DNA of 64,000 nucleotides from JAWKJY01 sp041393535 (lineage in GTDB: Bacteria; Actinomycetota; Thermoleophilia; Gaiellales; Gaiellaceae): contig JAWKJY010000004.1 in NCBI GenBank assembly GCA_041393535.1, positions 310,001-374,000 on the forward strand, given 5' to 3'. Within the stretch, counting starts at the first letter, position 1. Every line of letters starts with the position of its first letter. Below are positions 43,051-51,890 of this stretch, piece by piece. A model generated the notes under the pieces. It saw only the letters and a list, made by a program, of their open reading frames with translations, was not told the DNA's origin and made no database searches. The translations under genes were made by a program, and so were the position numbers.

Positions 43051-44060
43051 TGTACGCCATCGCCGCCCAGGAGTACAACCAGCCCTGGTGGATCGACCTG
43101 CCGAAGGCGTTCATCATCATCAACGTCCTGATGCTCCTGTTCGCGTTCCTGACGTGGACGGAGCGGAAGGTGCTCGCGCGGATGCAGCTGCGCTACGGCC
43201 CCAACCGCGTCGGGCCCTTCGGCCTGCTCCAGCCGGTGGTCGAGCTGGTCAAGCTCGTGCGCAAGGAGAGCTTCTTCCCCTCCTCGGGCGTCCACGTGCT
43301 GATGGCGCTCTGCCCGATCATCGCGCTGTTCACGGCGCTGCTGACCTTCTCGGTCATCCCGTGGGGCCCGGCCTGGGAGGTCGGCGACTACGTGATCACC
43401 GGCTGGATCGCGGACGTGCCCATCGCGCTGATCCTGCTCTTCGCGATCGGCTCCGTCGGCATCTACGGCTTCATCGTCGCCGGCTGGGCGAGCGATTCGA
43501 AGTACTCGCTGCTCGGCTCGATGCGCACCTGCGCGCAGATGGTCTCCTACGAAGTGGCGCTCGCGCTCTCCGTGCTCGGCGTCGTCCTGATGTCCGGCTC
43601 GCTCTCGCTCGTCGACATCGCCCAGAAGCAGCAGGACACGGTCTGGTTCGCCGGGCCCCAGTTCATCGGGATGCTCTGCTTCTTCATCGCCGGCATCGCC
43701 GAGACGAACCGCCCGCCGTTCGACCTGCCCGAGGCGGAGTCGGAGCTCGTCGCCGGCTACCACACCGAGTTCGGCGGCATGCGCTGGGGCCTCTTCACCA
43801 CGGCCGAGTACATCAACATGATCACGCTCTCGGGCCTGATGGTCACGCTGTTCTTCGGCGGCTGGGGCGGCCCCGGCCTGCCCGGCCCGCTCTGGTTCCT
43901 GATCAAGACCGGGATCGTGATCTTCCTCTTCATCTGGATGCGCGCGACGCTCCCGCGCCTGCGCTACGACCAGCTGATGACGTTCGGCTGGAAGGTCCTG
44001 CTCCCGATCGCGACCCTGAACGCGCTCGTCACCGCGATCCTCGTCGTGGCCATCGACTGA
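43050..44060 (+). CDS. nuoH: NADH-quinone oxidoreductase subunit H
   Basis: Membrane subunit linking the quinone cavity and the proton channels. The 336-residue protein has eight hydrophobic segments and the conserved TERKVLARMQLRYGPNRVGP, SKYSLLGSMRTCAQMVSYEV and ETNRPPFDLPEAESELVAGY loops, rich in charged residues. ATG 43050 overlaps the nuoG stop as TGATG, and the stop overlaps nuoI the same way. Length is normal. Confidence 0.97.
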   Translation: MYAIAAQEYNQPWWIDLPKAFIIINVLMLLFAFLTWTERKVLARMQLRYGPNRVGPFGLLQPVVELVKLVRKESFFPSSGVHVLMALCPIIALFTALLTFSVIPWGPAWEVGDYVITGWIADVPIALILLFAIGSVGIYGFIVAGWASDSKYSLLGSMRTCAQMVSYEVALALSVLGVVLMSGSLSLVDIAQKQQDTVWFAGPQFIGMLCFFIAGIAETNRPPFDLPEAESELVAGYHTEFGGMRWGLFTTAEYINMITLSGLMVTLFFGGWGGPGLPGPLWFLIKTGIVIFLFIWMRATLPRLRYDQLMTFGWKVLLPIATLNALVTAILVVAID

Positions 44061-44557
44061 TGTCCCCGCAGCCGTTCGACACCATCAAGGGCTTCGCCGT
44101 CACGCTGCGGCAGGTCTTCCGCAAGCCGATCACGCAGCAGTACCCGGAGTACAAGCGCCCCGTCTACCCGCGCTTCCGCGGCCGCCACCGGCTGAACCGC
44201 CACGAGAACGGCCTCGAGAAGTGCGTCGGCTGCTCGCTCTGCGCCGCCGCCTGTCCGTCGGACTGCATCCGCGTCGTCCCGGCCGAGAACGACCCGGGCA
44301 ACCGCGTGTCGGCGGGCGAGCGCTACGCGCGCATCTACGAGATCAACCTCAGCCGCTGCATCTTCTGCGGCTACTGCGAGCTCGCCTGCCCGTTCGACGC
44401 GATCACCCTCGGGAACGAGTTCGAGATCTCCGAGTACTCCCGCGACGACCTGATCTACACGAAGGACATGCTGCTCGCGCCGCCGGTGAAGCGCGTCCCG
44501 GTCGCCGACCGCGAGCTGTTCGACACCCCGGAGCCGGTCTGGAAGGTGGAGAGCTGA
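44060..44557 (+). CDS. nuoI: NADH-quinone oxidoreductase subunit I
   Basis: Ferredoxin-like subunit with two [4Fe-4S] clusters (N6a and N6b). The 165-residue protein has CVGCSLCAAACPSDCI and CIFCGYCELACPFDAI, and an N-terminal amphipathic helix (FDTIKGFAVTLRQVF) that contacts the membrane arm. ATG 44060 overlaps the nuoH stop, and the stop overlaps nuoJ. Confidence 0.97.
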   Translation: MSPQPFDTIKGFAVTLRQVFRKPITQQYPEYKRPVYPRFRGRHRLNRHENGLEKCVGCSLCAAACPSDCIRVVPAENDPGNRVSAGERYARIYEINLSRCIFCGYCELACPFDAITLGNEFEISEYSRDDLIYTKDMLLAPPVKRVPVADRELFDTPEPVWKVES

Positions 44558-45147
44558 TGCAGCCGGTCCTCGCGACGCTGGCCGGCGAGATCATCGTCTG
44601 GGTCGTCTGGGTCGCGGCCGGCGTGGTGCTGCTCGCGTCCGGGCTCGCCGTGATCCTCTTCTCCAACCCGTTCTTCAGCGCGCTGTCGCTGATCCTCAAC
44701 CTGGGCTCGCTCGCGATCCTCTACCTGCTGATCTCGAGCGAGTTCGTCGCCGCCGCGCAGATCCTCGTCTACGCCGGCGCGGTCATGGTCATGTTCCTCT
44801 TCGTCATCGGCTACCTCGGCGGCCGCGCGGACGCGCCCTGGGCCGGCACGCACCGCGTCGGCAAGGTCGCCGCCGTGATCGCGGCGATCGCGATCGCCGT
44901 CGAGGTCGTGGTGGCGGTCGGCATCGACGCCGGCGGCCAGCTGTCGAGCTCGGCCCAGATCACCGAGGCGTTCGGCAGCCCGCGCCAGATCGGCGAGCTG
45001 TTCCTCTCGGATCACCTGCTCGCCTTCGAGGTCACCTCGATCATCCTGTTCATCGGCGCGATCGGCGGCGCCGTCCTCGGCAGCTCGGCGCGCCGCCGCG
45101 ACCGCGCGGCCGCGGCGACCGACGAGCAGGAGCAGGCTGCCGCATGA
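44557..45147 (+). CDS. nuoJ: NADH-quinone oxidoreductase subunit J
   Basis: Membrane subunit. The 196-residue protein has five hydrophobic segments and the family pattern NPFFSALSLILNLGSLAILYLL, EFVAAAQILVYAGAVMVMFLF. A loop of about 30 residues and a charged tail (SARRRDRAAAATDEQEQAAA) follow. ATG 44557 overlaps nuoI and the stop overlaps nuoK (GTGA-like ATGA). Confidence 0.94.
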   Translation: MQPVLATLAGEIIVWVVWVAAGVVLLASGLAVILFSNPFFSALSLILNLGSLAILYLLISSEFVAAAQILVYAGAVMVMFLFVIGYLGGRADAPWAGTHRVGKVAAVIAAIAIAVEVVVAVGIDAGGQLSSSAQITEAFGSPRQIGELFLSDHLLAFEVTSIILFIGAIGGAVLGSSARRRDRAAAATDEQEQAAA

Positions 45148-45452
45148 CCGGGCCGGGGATCGTCGCCTACGTCGTCCTGTCGGTCTTCCTCTTCTCGATC
45201 GGCGCGGTCGGCGTGCTCGTGCGCCGCAGCCCGCTGATCGTCCTGCTCGCGCTGGAGATCATGCTCAACGCGGGGAACCTCGCCCTGATCGCCTTCTCCC
45301 GTCACTGGGGCAACGGCGACGGGCAGATCTTCGCGCTCGCGGTGATGGTGGTGGCCGCCGCCGAGGCGGTCGTCGGGCTCGGCCTGATCGTGGCGATGTC
45401 GCGCCGCAGGGTCGCGCTGGACGTCGACAAGCTGACGACCCTGAGGGGCTGA
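45144..45452 (+). CDS. nuoK: NADH-quinone oxidoreductase subunit K
   Basis: Small membrane subunit with three hydrophobic segments and the buried Glu pair in the proton path: GVLVRRSPLIVLLALEIMLNAGNLAL and VVAAAEAVVGLGLIVAM (both given in part). At 102 residues it is the usual size. ATG 45144 overlaps nuoJ. The nuoL GTG follows 7 bases after its stop. Confidence 0.96.
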   Translation: MTGPGIVAYVVLSVFLFSIGAVGVLVRRSPLIVLLALEIMLNAGNLALIAFSRHWGNGDGQIFALAVMVVAAAEAVVGLGLIVAMSRRRVALDVDKLTTLRG

Positions 45453-45459
45453 CGGAACC

Positions 45460-47364
45460 GTGATCACCGCGTCCTGGGTCGCGCTCTTCGCGCCTGCCGT
45501 CGGCGTTCTGCTGATCGCGCTCGCGCGCGACCTGATCTCCAAGAAGCAGGCGGGTTACATCGCCGCCACGAGCGTGCTCGTCTCGTTCGGCTCGTCCCTC
45601 TGCGCGCTGATCAACCTGCTCGGCGAGGATCCCGAGGAGCGGAGCCACAGCTCGAGCATCTGGACGTGGCTCTCCGCGGGCTCGTTCAAGGTCGATCTGC
45701 AGATCATGGTCGACCCGCTCTCCGTGCTGATGATGCTGATCGTCTCCGGCGTCGGCTTCCTGATCCTGAGCTACGCCGTCGGCTACATGCACGGCGACGG
45801 CGAGGAGCGCCGCTACCACGCCTACAAGGCGCTGTTCGTCTTCTCGATGCTCCTGCTCGTGCAGTCGGGCAACCTGTTGCTCCTGCTCGCCGGCTGGGGC
45901 ATGGTCGGCCTCTCGTCCTACCTGCTGATCAACTTCTGGCACCAGCGGGCGAGCGCCGTCCACGCGGGCAAGAAGGCGTTCATCATGAACGCGTTCGGCG
46001 ACGCGACCTTCGCGATCGCGATCTTCCTGCTCGCGCAGCGGGTCGGCGCCCTCGACTTCGGGACCGTCTTCTCGCAGGCGCCCGAGGTGATCGACAAGTC
46101 GAGCGTCGCCGCCGTCGTGATCGCCCTCGGCCTCCTCGGTGCGGCCGTGGCGAAGTCCGCGCAGGTGCCCCTCCACACGTGGCTCCCGGACGCGATGGAG
46201 GGCCCGACGCCCGTCTCGGCGCTGATCCACGCCGCGACGATGGTCACCGCCGGCGTGTACATGGTCGCCCGGACCCACGTGCTCTTCGAGCTCGCCCCGG
46301 CGATCCTGCACCTGGCGGCCGTGCTCGGCGCGATCACGCTGCTGATGGCGGGCTTCATCGCGCTCGTGCAGACCGACATCAAGCGCGTCATCGCCTACTC
46401 GACGATGAGCCAGATCGGCTACATGTTCGTCGCCGTCGGCCTCGGCGCCTACGGCGCGGGGATGTTCCATCTGATGACGCACGCCTTCTTCAAGGCGCTG
46501 CTGTTCATGGCGGCCGGCATCGTCATCCACGCGCTCGCGGGCGAGCAGGACATCCGCAAGATGGGCGGCCTGGGCAAACGCCTGCCTCTGACGTTCAGGA
46601 TCTTCGTCATCGGCTCGCTCGCGCTCGCCGGCATCCCGCCGCTCGCCGGCTTCTTCTCGAAGGACCTGATCCTCGCGCACGCGCTCGCAGAGGGCGTGAT
46701 CGGGCCGATCCTGTGGGTCTGCGCGCTGGTCGGCGCCTTCCTGACGGCGATCTACACCTTCCGGCTGCTCTTCGTCGTCTTCTTCGGGAAGCCCTCGGAG
46801 CACGTGGAGGGCCACCTGCACAAGGAGCGCTTCGAGGGCCCGTTCGCGATGATGTGGCCCGTCGGGATCCTCACCGTCCTCGCCGTGGTCGGCGGCCTGA
46901 TCGAGATCCCGGGCGCCTGGCACGGGATCTCGAACTGGGTCGAGCCCGTCGCCGCGCCGCTCCAGGAGCCGGAGGTGTGGATGGAGGTGCTCTCGCCGAT
47001 CGTCGCCGTGGCGCTCGCCGTGCTCGGCGCGGGCATCGCCTGGCGCCTGTGGGGCACGCAGAGCGACACGCCGGCCCGGCTGCGCGAGCGCCTGCCGCAG
47101 GTCGCGACCGCGCTCGAGCACAAGCTGTACTGGGACGAGGCGTACGACAGGGTCTTCTCGGTGCCCGCCCAGCAGACCGCGCTGTTCCTGCGCCGCGCGA
47201 TCGAGGGGCCGATCGTCCTCGGCTCCGTCGGCGAGCTCGGCCGCAGCGTCCGTGCGCTCGGCGGCCGCATCGCGCGCGTGCAGTCGGGCCTGCTGCGCTC
47301 CTACGCGCTCGCGCTCGCGGCGGGCCTCGCCGTGATCATCGTCGTCTTCATCTCCGTTCGCTGA
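45460..47364 (+). CDS. nuoL: NADH-quinone oxidoreductase subunit L
   Basis: Antiporter-like proton-pumping subunit with the long lateral helix. The 634-residue protein has about 15-16 hydrophobic segments and conserved blocks LLLAGWGMVGLSSYLLI, KKAFIMNAFGDATFA, AKSAQVPLHTWLPDAMEGPTP (first 20 residues shown in part), HAATMVTAGVYMVAR, and HAFFKALLFMAAG with the key Lys and His residues. GTG 45460. The C-terminus carries the transverse helix and final segment. Confidence 0.96.
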   Translation: MITASWVALFAPAVGVLLIALARDLISKKQAGYIAATSVLVSFGSSLCALINLLGEDPEERSHSSSIWTWLSAGSFKVDLQIMVDPLSVLMMLIVSGVGFLILSYAVGYMHGDGEERRYHAYKALFVFSMLLLVQSGNLLLLLAGWGMVGLSSYLLINFWHQRASAVHAGKKAFIMNAFGDATFAIAIFLLAQRVGALDFGTVFSQAPEVIDKSSVAAVVIALGLLGAAVAKSAQVPLHTWLPDAMEGPTPVSALIHAATMVTAGVYMVARTHVLFELAPAILHLAAVLGAITLLMAGFIALVQTDIKRVIAYSTMSQIGYMFVAVGLGAYGAGMFHLMTHAFFKALLFMAAGIVIHALAGEQDIRKMGGLGKRLPLTFRIFVIGSLALAGIPPLAGFFSKDLILAHALAEGVIGPILWVCALVGAFLTAIYTFRLLFVVFFGKPSEHVEGHLHKERFEGPFAMMWPVGILTVLAVVGGLIEIPGAWHGISNWVEPVAAPLQEPEVWMEVLSPIVAVALAVLGAGIAWRLWGTQSDTPARLRERLPQVATALEHKLYWDEAYDRVFSVPAQQTALFLRRAIEGPIVLGSVGELGRSVRALGGRIARVQSGLLRSYALALAAGLAVIIVVFISVR

Positions 47365-47374
47365 GCCCGCGTCG

Positions 47375-48871
47375 ATGCTGACCACCGTCCTCGTCTTCCT
47401 CCCGCTCGCGGCCGCGCTCCTCCTCTGGGCCAGCCCGTTCCGGACGACGCGCCAGGCCGGCGCGTTCGCGCTGCTCGTGGCCGCCGCGGAGCTCGTGCTC
47501 TGGATCGTCGCCGTCGCGGACTTCGACTACGGCATCGCCGGCCTGCAGCACGCGACGTCCGCGGTCTGGTTCGGCGACCTCGGCGTCTCGTACAAGGTCG
47601 GCCTCTACGACTACTCGCTCTGGCTCATCGGCCTGACGGTGGTCGGCTCGCTGGCCGCGATCGGCTACGCCGTGTACGCGGGCCGCGAGCGCGCCCGCGC
47701 CTACTTCGGCCTGATGCTCTTCCTGCTCGGCGCGACGGTCGGCGTCTTCGCGGCGCAGGACCTGCTGCTCTTCTACGTCTTCTTCGAGGCGATGCTGATC
47801 CCGCTCTACGTCCTGCTGGGCGTGTGGGGCGGCGCGAACCGCCAGGGCGCCACGATCAAGTTCCTGATCTACACGGTGGCCGGCTCGCTGCTGATGCTCG
47901 TCGCGATCGTCGCGTACGGGCTCGAGGCCGACACGTTCGACCTGACGCAGATGCGCGAGAGCGGCAGCACGTGGATCTTCCTCGGCTTCCTCGCCGCCTT
48001 CGCGGTGAAGGCGCCGCTCTGGCCGTTCCACGGCTGGCTGCCCGACGCGTACCGCCAGGCCCCGCCCGAGGTCGCCGCGCTGCTCTCCGGCGTGATCTCG
48101 AAGACCGCGGCCTACGGCCTCCTGCGCATCGCGCTGCCATCGTTCCCCGAGCCGATCGCCGACCTCCGCACGCCGATCCTCGTGCTCGCGTCGATCGGCC
48201 TCGTCTACGGCTCGCTGCTCGCCTTCCGCCAGCCGGACTTCCGCGGCGTCGTCGCCTACTCCAGCCTCGGCCAGATGAACCTGATCATGCTCGGGCTGTT
48301 CGCCTTCAACGACTCGGGCATCAACGGCGCGCTCGTCCAGATGGTGAACCACGGGCTCGTCTCGACGGCGCTCTTCCTCATGGCGGGCTTCGTCGAGCTG
48401 CGCACGGGCACGGGCGAGTTCCGCCTGCTGGGCGGCATGGCGCGCGGCCGGCCGGTCTTCGCGACGATGCTGATCGCGCTCGGGGTGATCGCCCTGGCGG
48501 TGCCGGGCTCGGGCGTCTTCGCCGGCGAGTTCCTGATCCTGAACGGCGTCTTCTCGGTCGGCTGGGGCTACGCGGTGGTGGGCGCGATCGCCATCGTCCT
48601 CGCCGCGATGTACATGCTCCGCGCCATCTCGGCGACGCTCCACGTGGACGTCGGCGGACGCGTCGACGAGAAGGTCAAGGACCTGCGCCTGCCCGAGGTG
48701 GCCGTGGTGCTGCCGCTGCTGGGGATCCTGCTGCTGCTCAGCTTCTGGCCGGCCGGGATCACGGACAACAGCTTCGGCGGCGAGCCGGCGGCCAGCGTCG
48801 GTGACCGATTCGAGGCCCCGGTCGCAGCCGACCAGCCGCCCGCACCTGCCGGCACGGAGGCAGCCAAGTGA
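47375..48871 (+). CDS. nuoM: NADH-quinone oxidoreductase subunit M
   Basis: Second antiporter-like subunit. The 498-residue protein has 13-14 hydrophobic segments, the Glu in FYVFFEAMLIPLYVLLG, Lys in FAVKAPLWPFHGWLPDAY, and MVNHGLVSTALFLMAG. The Lys-Ala-Pro-Leu-Trp-Pro-Phe-His signature separates M from L. ATG 47375 comes 10 bases after nuoL, and the stop overlaps nuoN. The C-terminus is Pro/Ala-rich and polar. Confidence 0.96.
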   Translation: MLTTVLVFLPLAAALLLWASPFRTTRQAGAFALLVAAAELVLWIVAVADFDYGIAGLQHATSAVWFGDLGVSYKVGLYDYSLWLIGLTVVGSLAAIGYAVYAGRERARAYFGLMLFLLGATVGVFAAQDLLLFYVFFEAMLIPLYVLLGVWGGANRQGATIKFLIYTVAGSLLMLVAIVAYGLEADTFDLTQMRESGSTWIFLGFLAAFAVKAPLWPFHGWLPDAYRQAPPEVAALLSGVISKTAAYGLLRIALPSFPEPIADLRTPILVLASIGLVYGSLLAFRQPDFRGVVAYSSLGQMNLIMLGLFAFNDSGINGALVQMVNHGLVSTALFLMAGFVELRTGTGEFRLLGGMARGRPVFATMLIALGVIALAVPGSGVFAGEFLILNGVFSVGWGYAVVGAIAIVLAAMYMLRAISATLHVDVGGRVDEKVKDLRLPEVAVVLPLLGILLLLSFWPAGITDNSFGGEPAASVGDRFEAPVAADQPPAPAGTEAAK

Positions 48872-50343
48872 TCGCGATCACCACGCCCTCGATCGACTGG
48901 GCCGGTCTCTCGCCCTACCTGATCACGCTCTTCGGTGCGGCCGTCGTCCTGCTGGTCTGCGTCTTCCTCCCCTTCGCGGCCCGTCGACCGTTCGCGATCG
49001 GCGCATCGCTGCTGACGCTCGTCGGCGCCGCGGCCTCGTCGATCACCCTGCTCGCGCTCGACCGCGATCCGAGCGGGATGATCAGCGACACGATCCGCCG
49101 GGACGACCTGACGCACTTCGCGCAGGTGATCCTGTTCGTCACCGCGATCGTCGCCGTCCTCGTCTCCGTGCGGGAGCGTGCCGACAAGGAGCACGTCGGC
49201 GAGTTCTACGGCCTGCTGATCGTCGCCGTCTCCGGCATGGCGTTCTTCACGGCGTCGAACTCGCTGATGACGCTGTTCCTCGGGCTCGAGTGGTTCTCGA
49301 TCGCCCTCTACGTGCTGAGCGCGATCCAGACCGACCGCGTGAAGTCGCTCGAGGCGGGCCTGAAGTACCTGGTGGTCGGGAGCTTCGGCTCGGCCGTCCT
49401 CCTGTTCGGCCTCGCGTTCGTCTACGGCGCAACGGGCTCGCTGCAGTTCACCGAGATCGCGGCGGCCGCGAACGAGAACGGCCTGCTGCTCGCGGCCGGC
49501 CTGGCCATGATCCTCGTGGGGCTCGCCTTCAAGGTCTCCGCGGCGCCGTTCCATCAGTGGACGCCCGACGTCTACGAGGGCGCGCCGACGACGGTCACGG
49601 CGTTCATGGCGGCCGCGACGAAGATCGCCGCGTTCGTGCTCACCCTCCGCTTCCTGACGACCGCGTTCCCGGACGAGTCGGAGCTCTGGACGATCACGCT
49701 CGGCGTGCTCGCGACGATCTCGCTCGCCTGGGGCAACCTCGCGGCGCTCGCGCAGAAGAACGTCAAGCGGATCCTCGCGTACTCGAGCGTCTCGCACGCC
49801 GGCTTCCTGCTGATGCCGATCGCCGCCGGGAACGAGATCGGCGGCAAGGCGCTGCTGTACTACCTCATTCCCTACGGCGCGATGAGCCTCGGCTCGTTCG
49901 CGATCGTGGCCGCGCGGGAACGGGAGCTCAACCGCGAGGTCGGCGTCGACGAGATGGCCGGCCTCGGCTGGGAGCGCCCGCTGCACGGCATCGCCATGGC
50001 GACGTTCATGCTCGGCTTCATCGGGCTGCCGCCGACGGGCCTCTTCCTCGGCAAGTTCTACGCCTTCTCGGCGCTCTACGACCGCGGCTGGGTCTGGCTG
50101 ATGGTGATCGGCGCGGTGTTCACCGCGGTCTCCGCCTACTACTACCTCGGCATCGTCCGCTCGATGTACATGCGCGCGTCCGAGCTCGTGGCGGTGCCCG
50201 CGGGCGGCTCGCCGCCGCAGGACCGGGCCCTCACCCTCGCGATCGCCGCGTCGCTCGTGATCGCGGTGGGCAGCTTCTTCGGCGTCGACCCGATCGTCGA
50301 CGTGATCAAGGACGCCGTGGCGTTCCTGCCCTACCCGTACTGA
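48868..50343 (+). CDS. nuoN: NADH-quinone oxidoreductase subunit N
   Basis: Third antiporter-like subunit and last gene of the operon. The 491-residue protein has about 14 hydrophobic segments and LFLGLEWFSIALYVLSAI, GLAFKVSAAPFHQWTPDVYE, KNVKRILAYSSVSHAGFLLM and GLPPTGLFLGKFYAFSAL. The HQWTPDVYEGAPTTV loop is diagnostic for N. GTG 48868 overlaps nuoM as GTGA. No strong terminator follows; a new promoter element starts 18 bases after the stop. Confidence 0.96.
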   Translation: MIAITTPSIDWAGLSPYLITLFGAAVVLLVCVFLPFAARRPFAIGASLLTLVGAAASSITLLALDRDPSGMISDTIRRDDLTHFAQVILFVTAIVAVLVSVRERADKEHVGEFYGLLIVAVSGMAFFTASNSLMTLFLGLEWFSIALYVLSAIQTDRVKSLEAGLKYLVVGSFGSAVLLFGLAFVYGATGSLQFTEIAAAANENGLLLAAGLAMILVGLAFKVSAAPFHQWTPDVYEGAPTTVTAFMAAATKIAAFVLTLRFLTTAFPDESELWTITLGVLATISLAWGNLAALAQKNVKRILAYSSVSHAGFLLMPIAAGNEIGGKALLYYLIPYGAMSLGSFAIVAARERELNREVGVDEMAGLGWERPLHGIAMATFMLGFIGLPPTGLFLGKFYAFSALYDRGWVWLMVIGAVFTAVSAYYYLGIVRSMYMRASELVAVPAGGSPPQDRALTLAIAASLVIAVGSFFGVDPIVDVIKDAVAFLPYPY

Positions 50344-50360
50344 TCCCCGCTCGCGTCGGC

Positions 50361-50366
50361 TAGGCT
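50361..50366 (+). promoter_or_regulatory. Promoter -10 of the UPF0173 gene (TAGGCT)
   Basis: TAGGCT lies 58 bases before the ATG at 50425, which has AAAGGAGCGAG as ribosome site. So this gene has a normal leader. Confidence 0.4.
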
Positions 50367-50424
50367 CTGCGTCCCGCGGCCCGGCCTCGACCCCGGCCGC
50401 GTCCAGTCGACCGAAAGGAGCGAG

Positions 50425-51122
50425 ATGGCGGGAGTGTCCCTCACGTGGATCGGCCACGGGTCCCTGCGCATCGACAGCCCCGGTGGCAAGCGCATCTACG
50501 TCGATCCCTGGTTCGGGGCCCGACCGTCCCGGAGGCCGAGCAGAAGCCCGAGCGGTGCGACATCGTCGCCATCACCCACGGCCACTTCGACCACGTCGAC
50601 GGCGTGGCCGCCCTCGACGGGTTCAGCCCGAAGCTCGTGGCGGGCTGGGAGCTGTCCCAGTGGTTCGCGGCCAACGGCCACCCGGACGGCGGGGCGCACG
50701 GCATGGGCAAGGGCGGCACGCAGGTTGTCGACGGCATCTCCTTCTCGGCCGTCCACGCCAACCACTCGAGCTCGACGCCGGACGGCGCGTACGCCGGCGA
50801 GCCGCTCGGCTACGTGATCGGGTTCGAGAACGGCTTGAGGCTGTACGTCTCCGGCGACACGAACGTGCACTCGGACATGGCCCTGATCGGGCGCATCTAC
50901 CAGCCCGACGCCGCCGTCCTCTCGATCGGCGACCAGTACACGATGAGCCCGCGCGAGGCCGCCGTCGCGCTCGAGCTGCTGGGCCCGACCGTGAAGAAGG
51001 CGATCGGCATCCACTGGGGGACGTTCCCGCTCCTGACCGGGACGCCGGCGAAGCTCCGCGAGCTCGTGACGACCGACGTCGAGGTGCTGGATCTCGCGCC
51101 CGGCGACACCGTCGAGCTCTAG
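50425..51122 (+). CDS. Metal-dependent hydrolase, UPF0173/MBL fold (frameshift near 50515)
   Basis: A metallo-beta-lactamase-fold protein of the UPF0173 group. The N-terminus reads SLTWIGHGSLRIDSPGGKRI and VDPWFG, then the frame changes and continues PTVPEAEQKPERCDIV, the metal site ITHGHFDHVDGV, the second His region VHANHSSS, GYVIGFENGLRLYVSGDTN and GIHWGTFPLLTGTP. The run GGGG at 50515-50518 seems to lack one G. Repaired length is about 232 residues, typical. The substrate is unknown. Convergent with the Ldh2-like gene, with a hairpin between. Confidence 0.88.
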
Positions 51123-51133
51123 CCGCCTGGCGG

Positions 51134-51168
51134 CCTGCCGGGCGTGCGCCTACGCGTCGCCCGGCAGG
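51134..51168. terminator. Hairpin between UPF0173 and Ldh2-like genes
   Basis: CCTGCCGGGCG (51134-51144) and CGCCCGGCAGG (51158-51168) form a perfect 11-base stem with a 13-base loop that contains the Ldh2-like stop codon. It suits bidirectional termination. Confidence 0.6.
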
Positions 51169-51883
51169 CGCAGGCCGCCCGCGAGGGCCCGCAGCGCCGG
51201 CGTGGGGTCGTGCCCGGGACGCGCGACGAGGAGGACGGCGCCGTGCTCCTCGCCTGCGAGCGCGCCGACGAGCAGCTCGAGGCCGATGGCCAGCGCGAAG
51301 GCCTTGTGCGCCTGCGGGCCCCGAAGGGCACGAGGTCGTCCTCGCTGGCGCGGCCCAGCAGGACGTCGCCGTGGGTCGCCTTCCCCATCGAGACGTCGCA
51401 GACGACGGGACGCCCGTCGGAGCTCGGGATGCCGATCGCGACCGGGTTCGTCCCGGTCAGCGCAGGGCCGCCGTCGGGGTGGGGGAGCCGCCGGGGAGAC
51501 GTCGCGGTGAGCACCGCCAGGAGGCCTCCCTCGGCCAGCCGCCGCACCCAGTAGCCGAGCATCCCGGTCGGGAACGTCCGCTCGGCGACGACGAGCCGCG
51601 CGCCGACGGGAGGCTCGGCGAGCTGCGCGTCGCAGATCGCGGCGAGCGTCAGGTAGCCGACCGCCCCGTTCCCGTCCCACCGCTGCAGGCCGCCCGCCTC
51701 CGAGACCAGGGTCGGGCGCGCGGTGGGATCCAGGCCCGAGAGGCGCGCGAGGAAGTCGATCCGGGAGACGCCGTGGCTCGGCTTGCCCCGGCGGTCGGCG
51801 TCGACGAAGTGCTCGGCGATCGCCGCGGCGTCGGCGGCCCGGAAGCCGAGGGCGCGCAGCCGCGCGACGGGATCCGCAGCCAC
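51150..51883 (-). CDS. Short malate/L-lactate dehydrogenase (Ldh2)-like protein (frameshift near 51320)
   Basis: Shows the Ldh2/YlbC-type NAD(P)-dependent dehydrogenase fold: LGFRAADAAAIAEHFVDADRRGKPSHGVSR (in part), LTGTNPVAIGIPS and GGPQAHKAFALAIGLELLVGAL after a frame change at CCCC 51319-51322, where one base is missing. The repaired length of 244 residues is about 90 short of usual members. The region that normally holds the second active-site His (NSxHxG) reads ERTFPTGMLG instead. So catalytic function is doubtful. GTG 51883 is the first start in frame after the mrp stop, which it nearly abuts (the mrp stop is at 51891). Confidence 0.75.
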
Positions 51884-51890
51884 GGCCGGC

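Noticed and set aside
36152..50343. Unusual complex I composition
   Set aside because: All 14 subunits A to N are present in standard order with normal lengths and motifs, so nothing is novel in the gene set.
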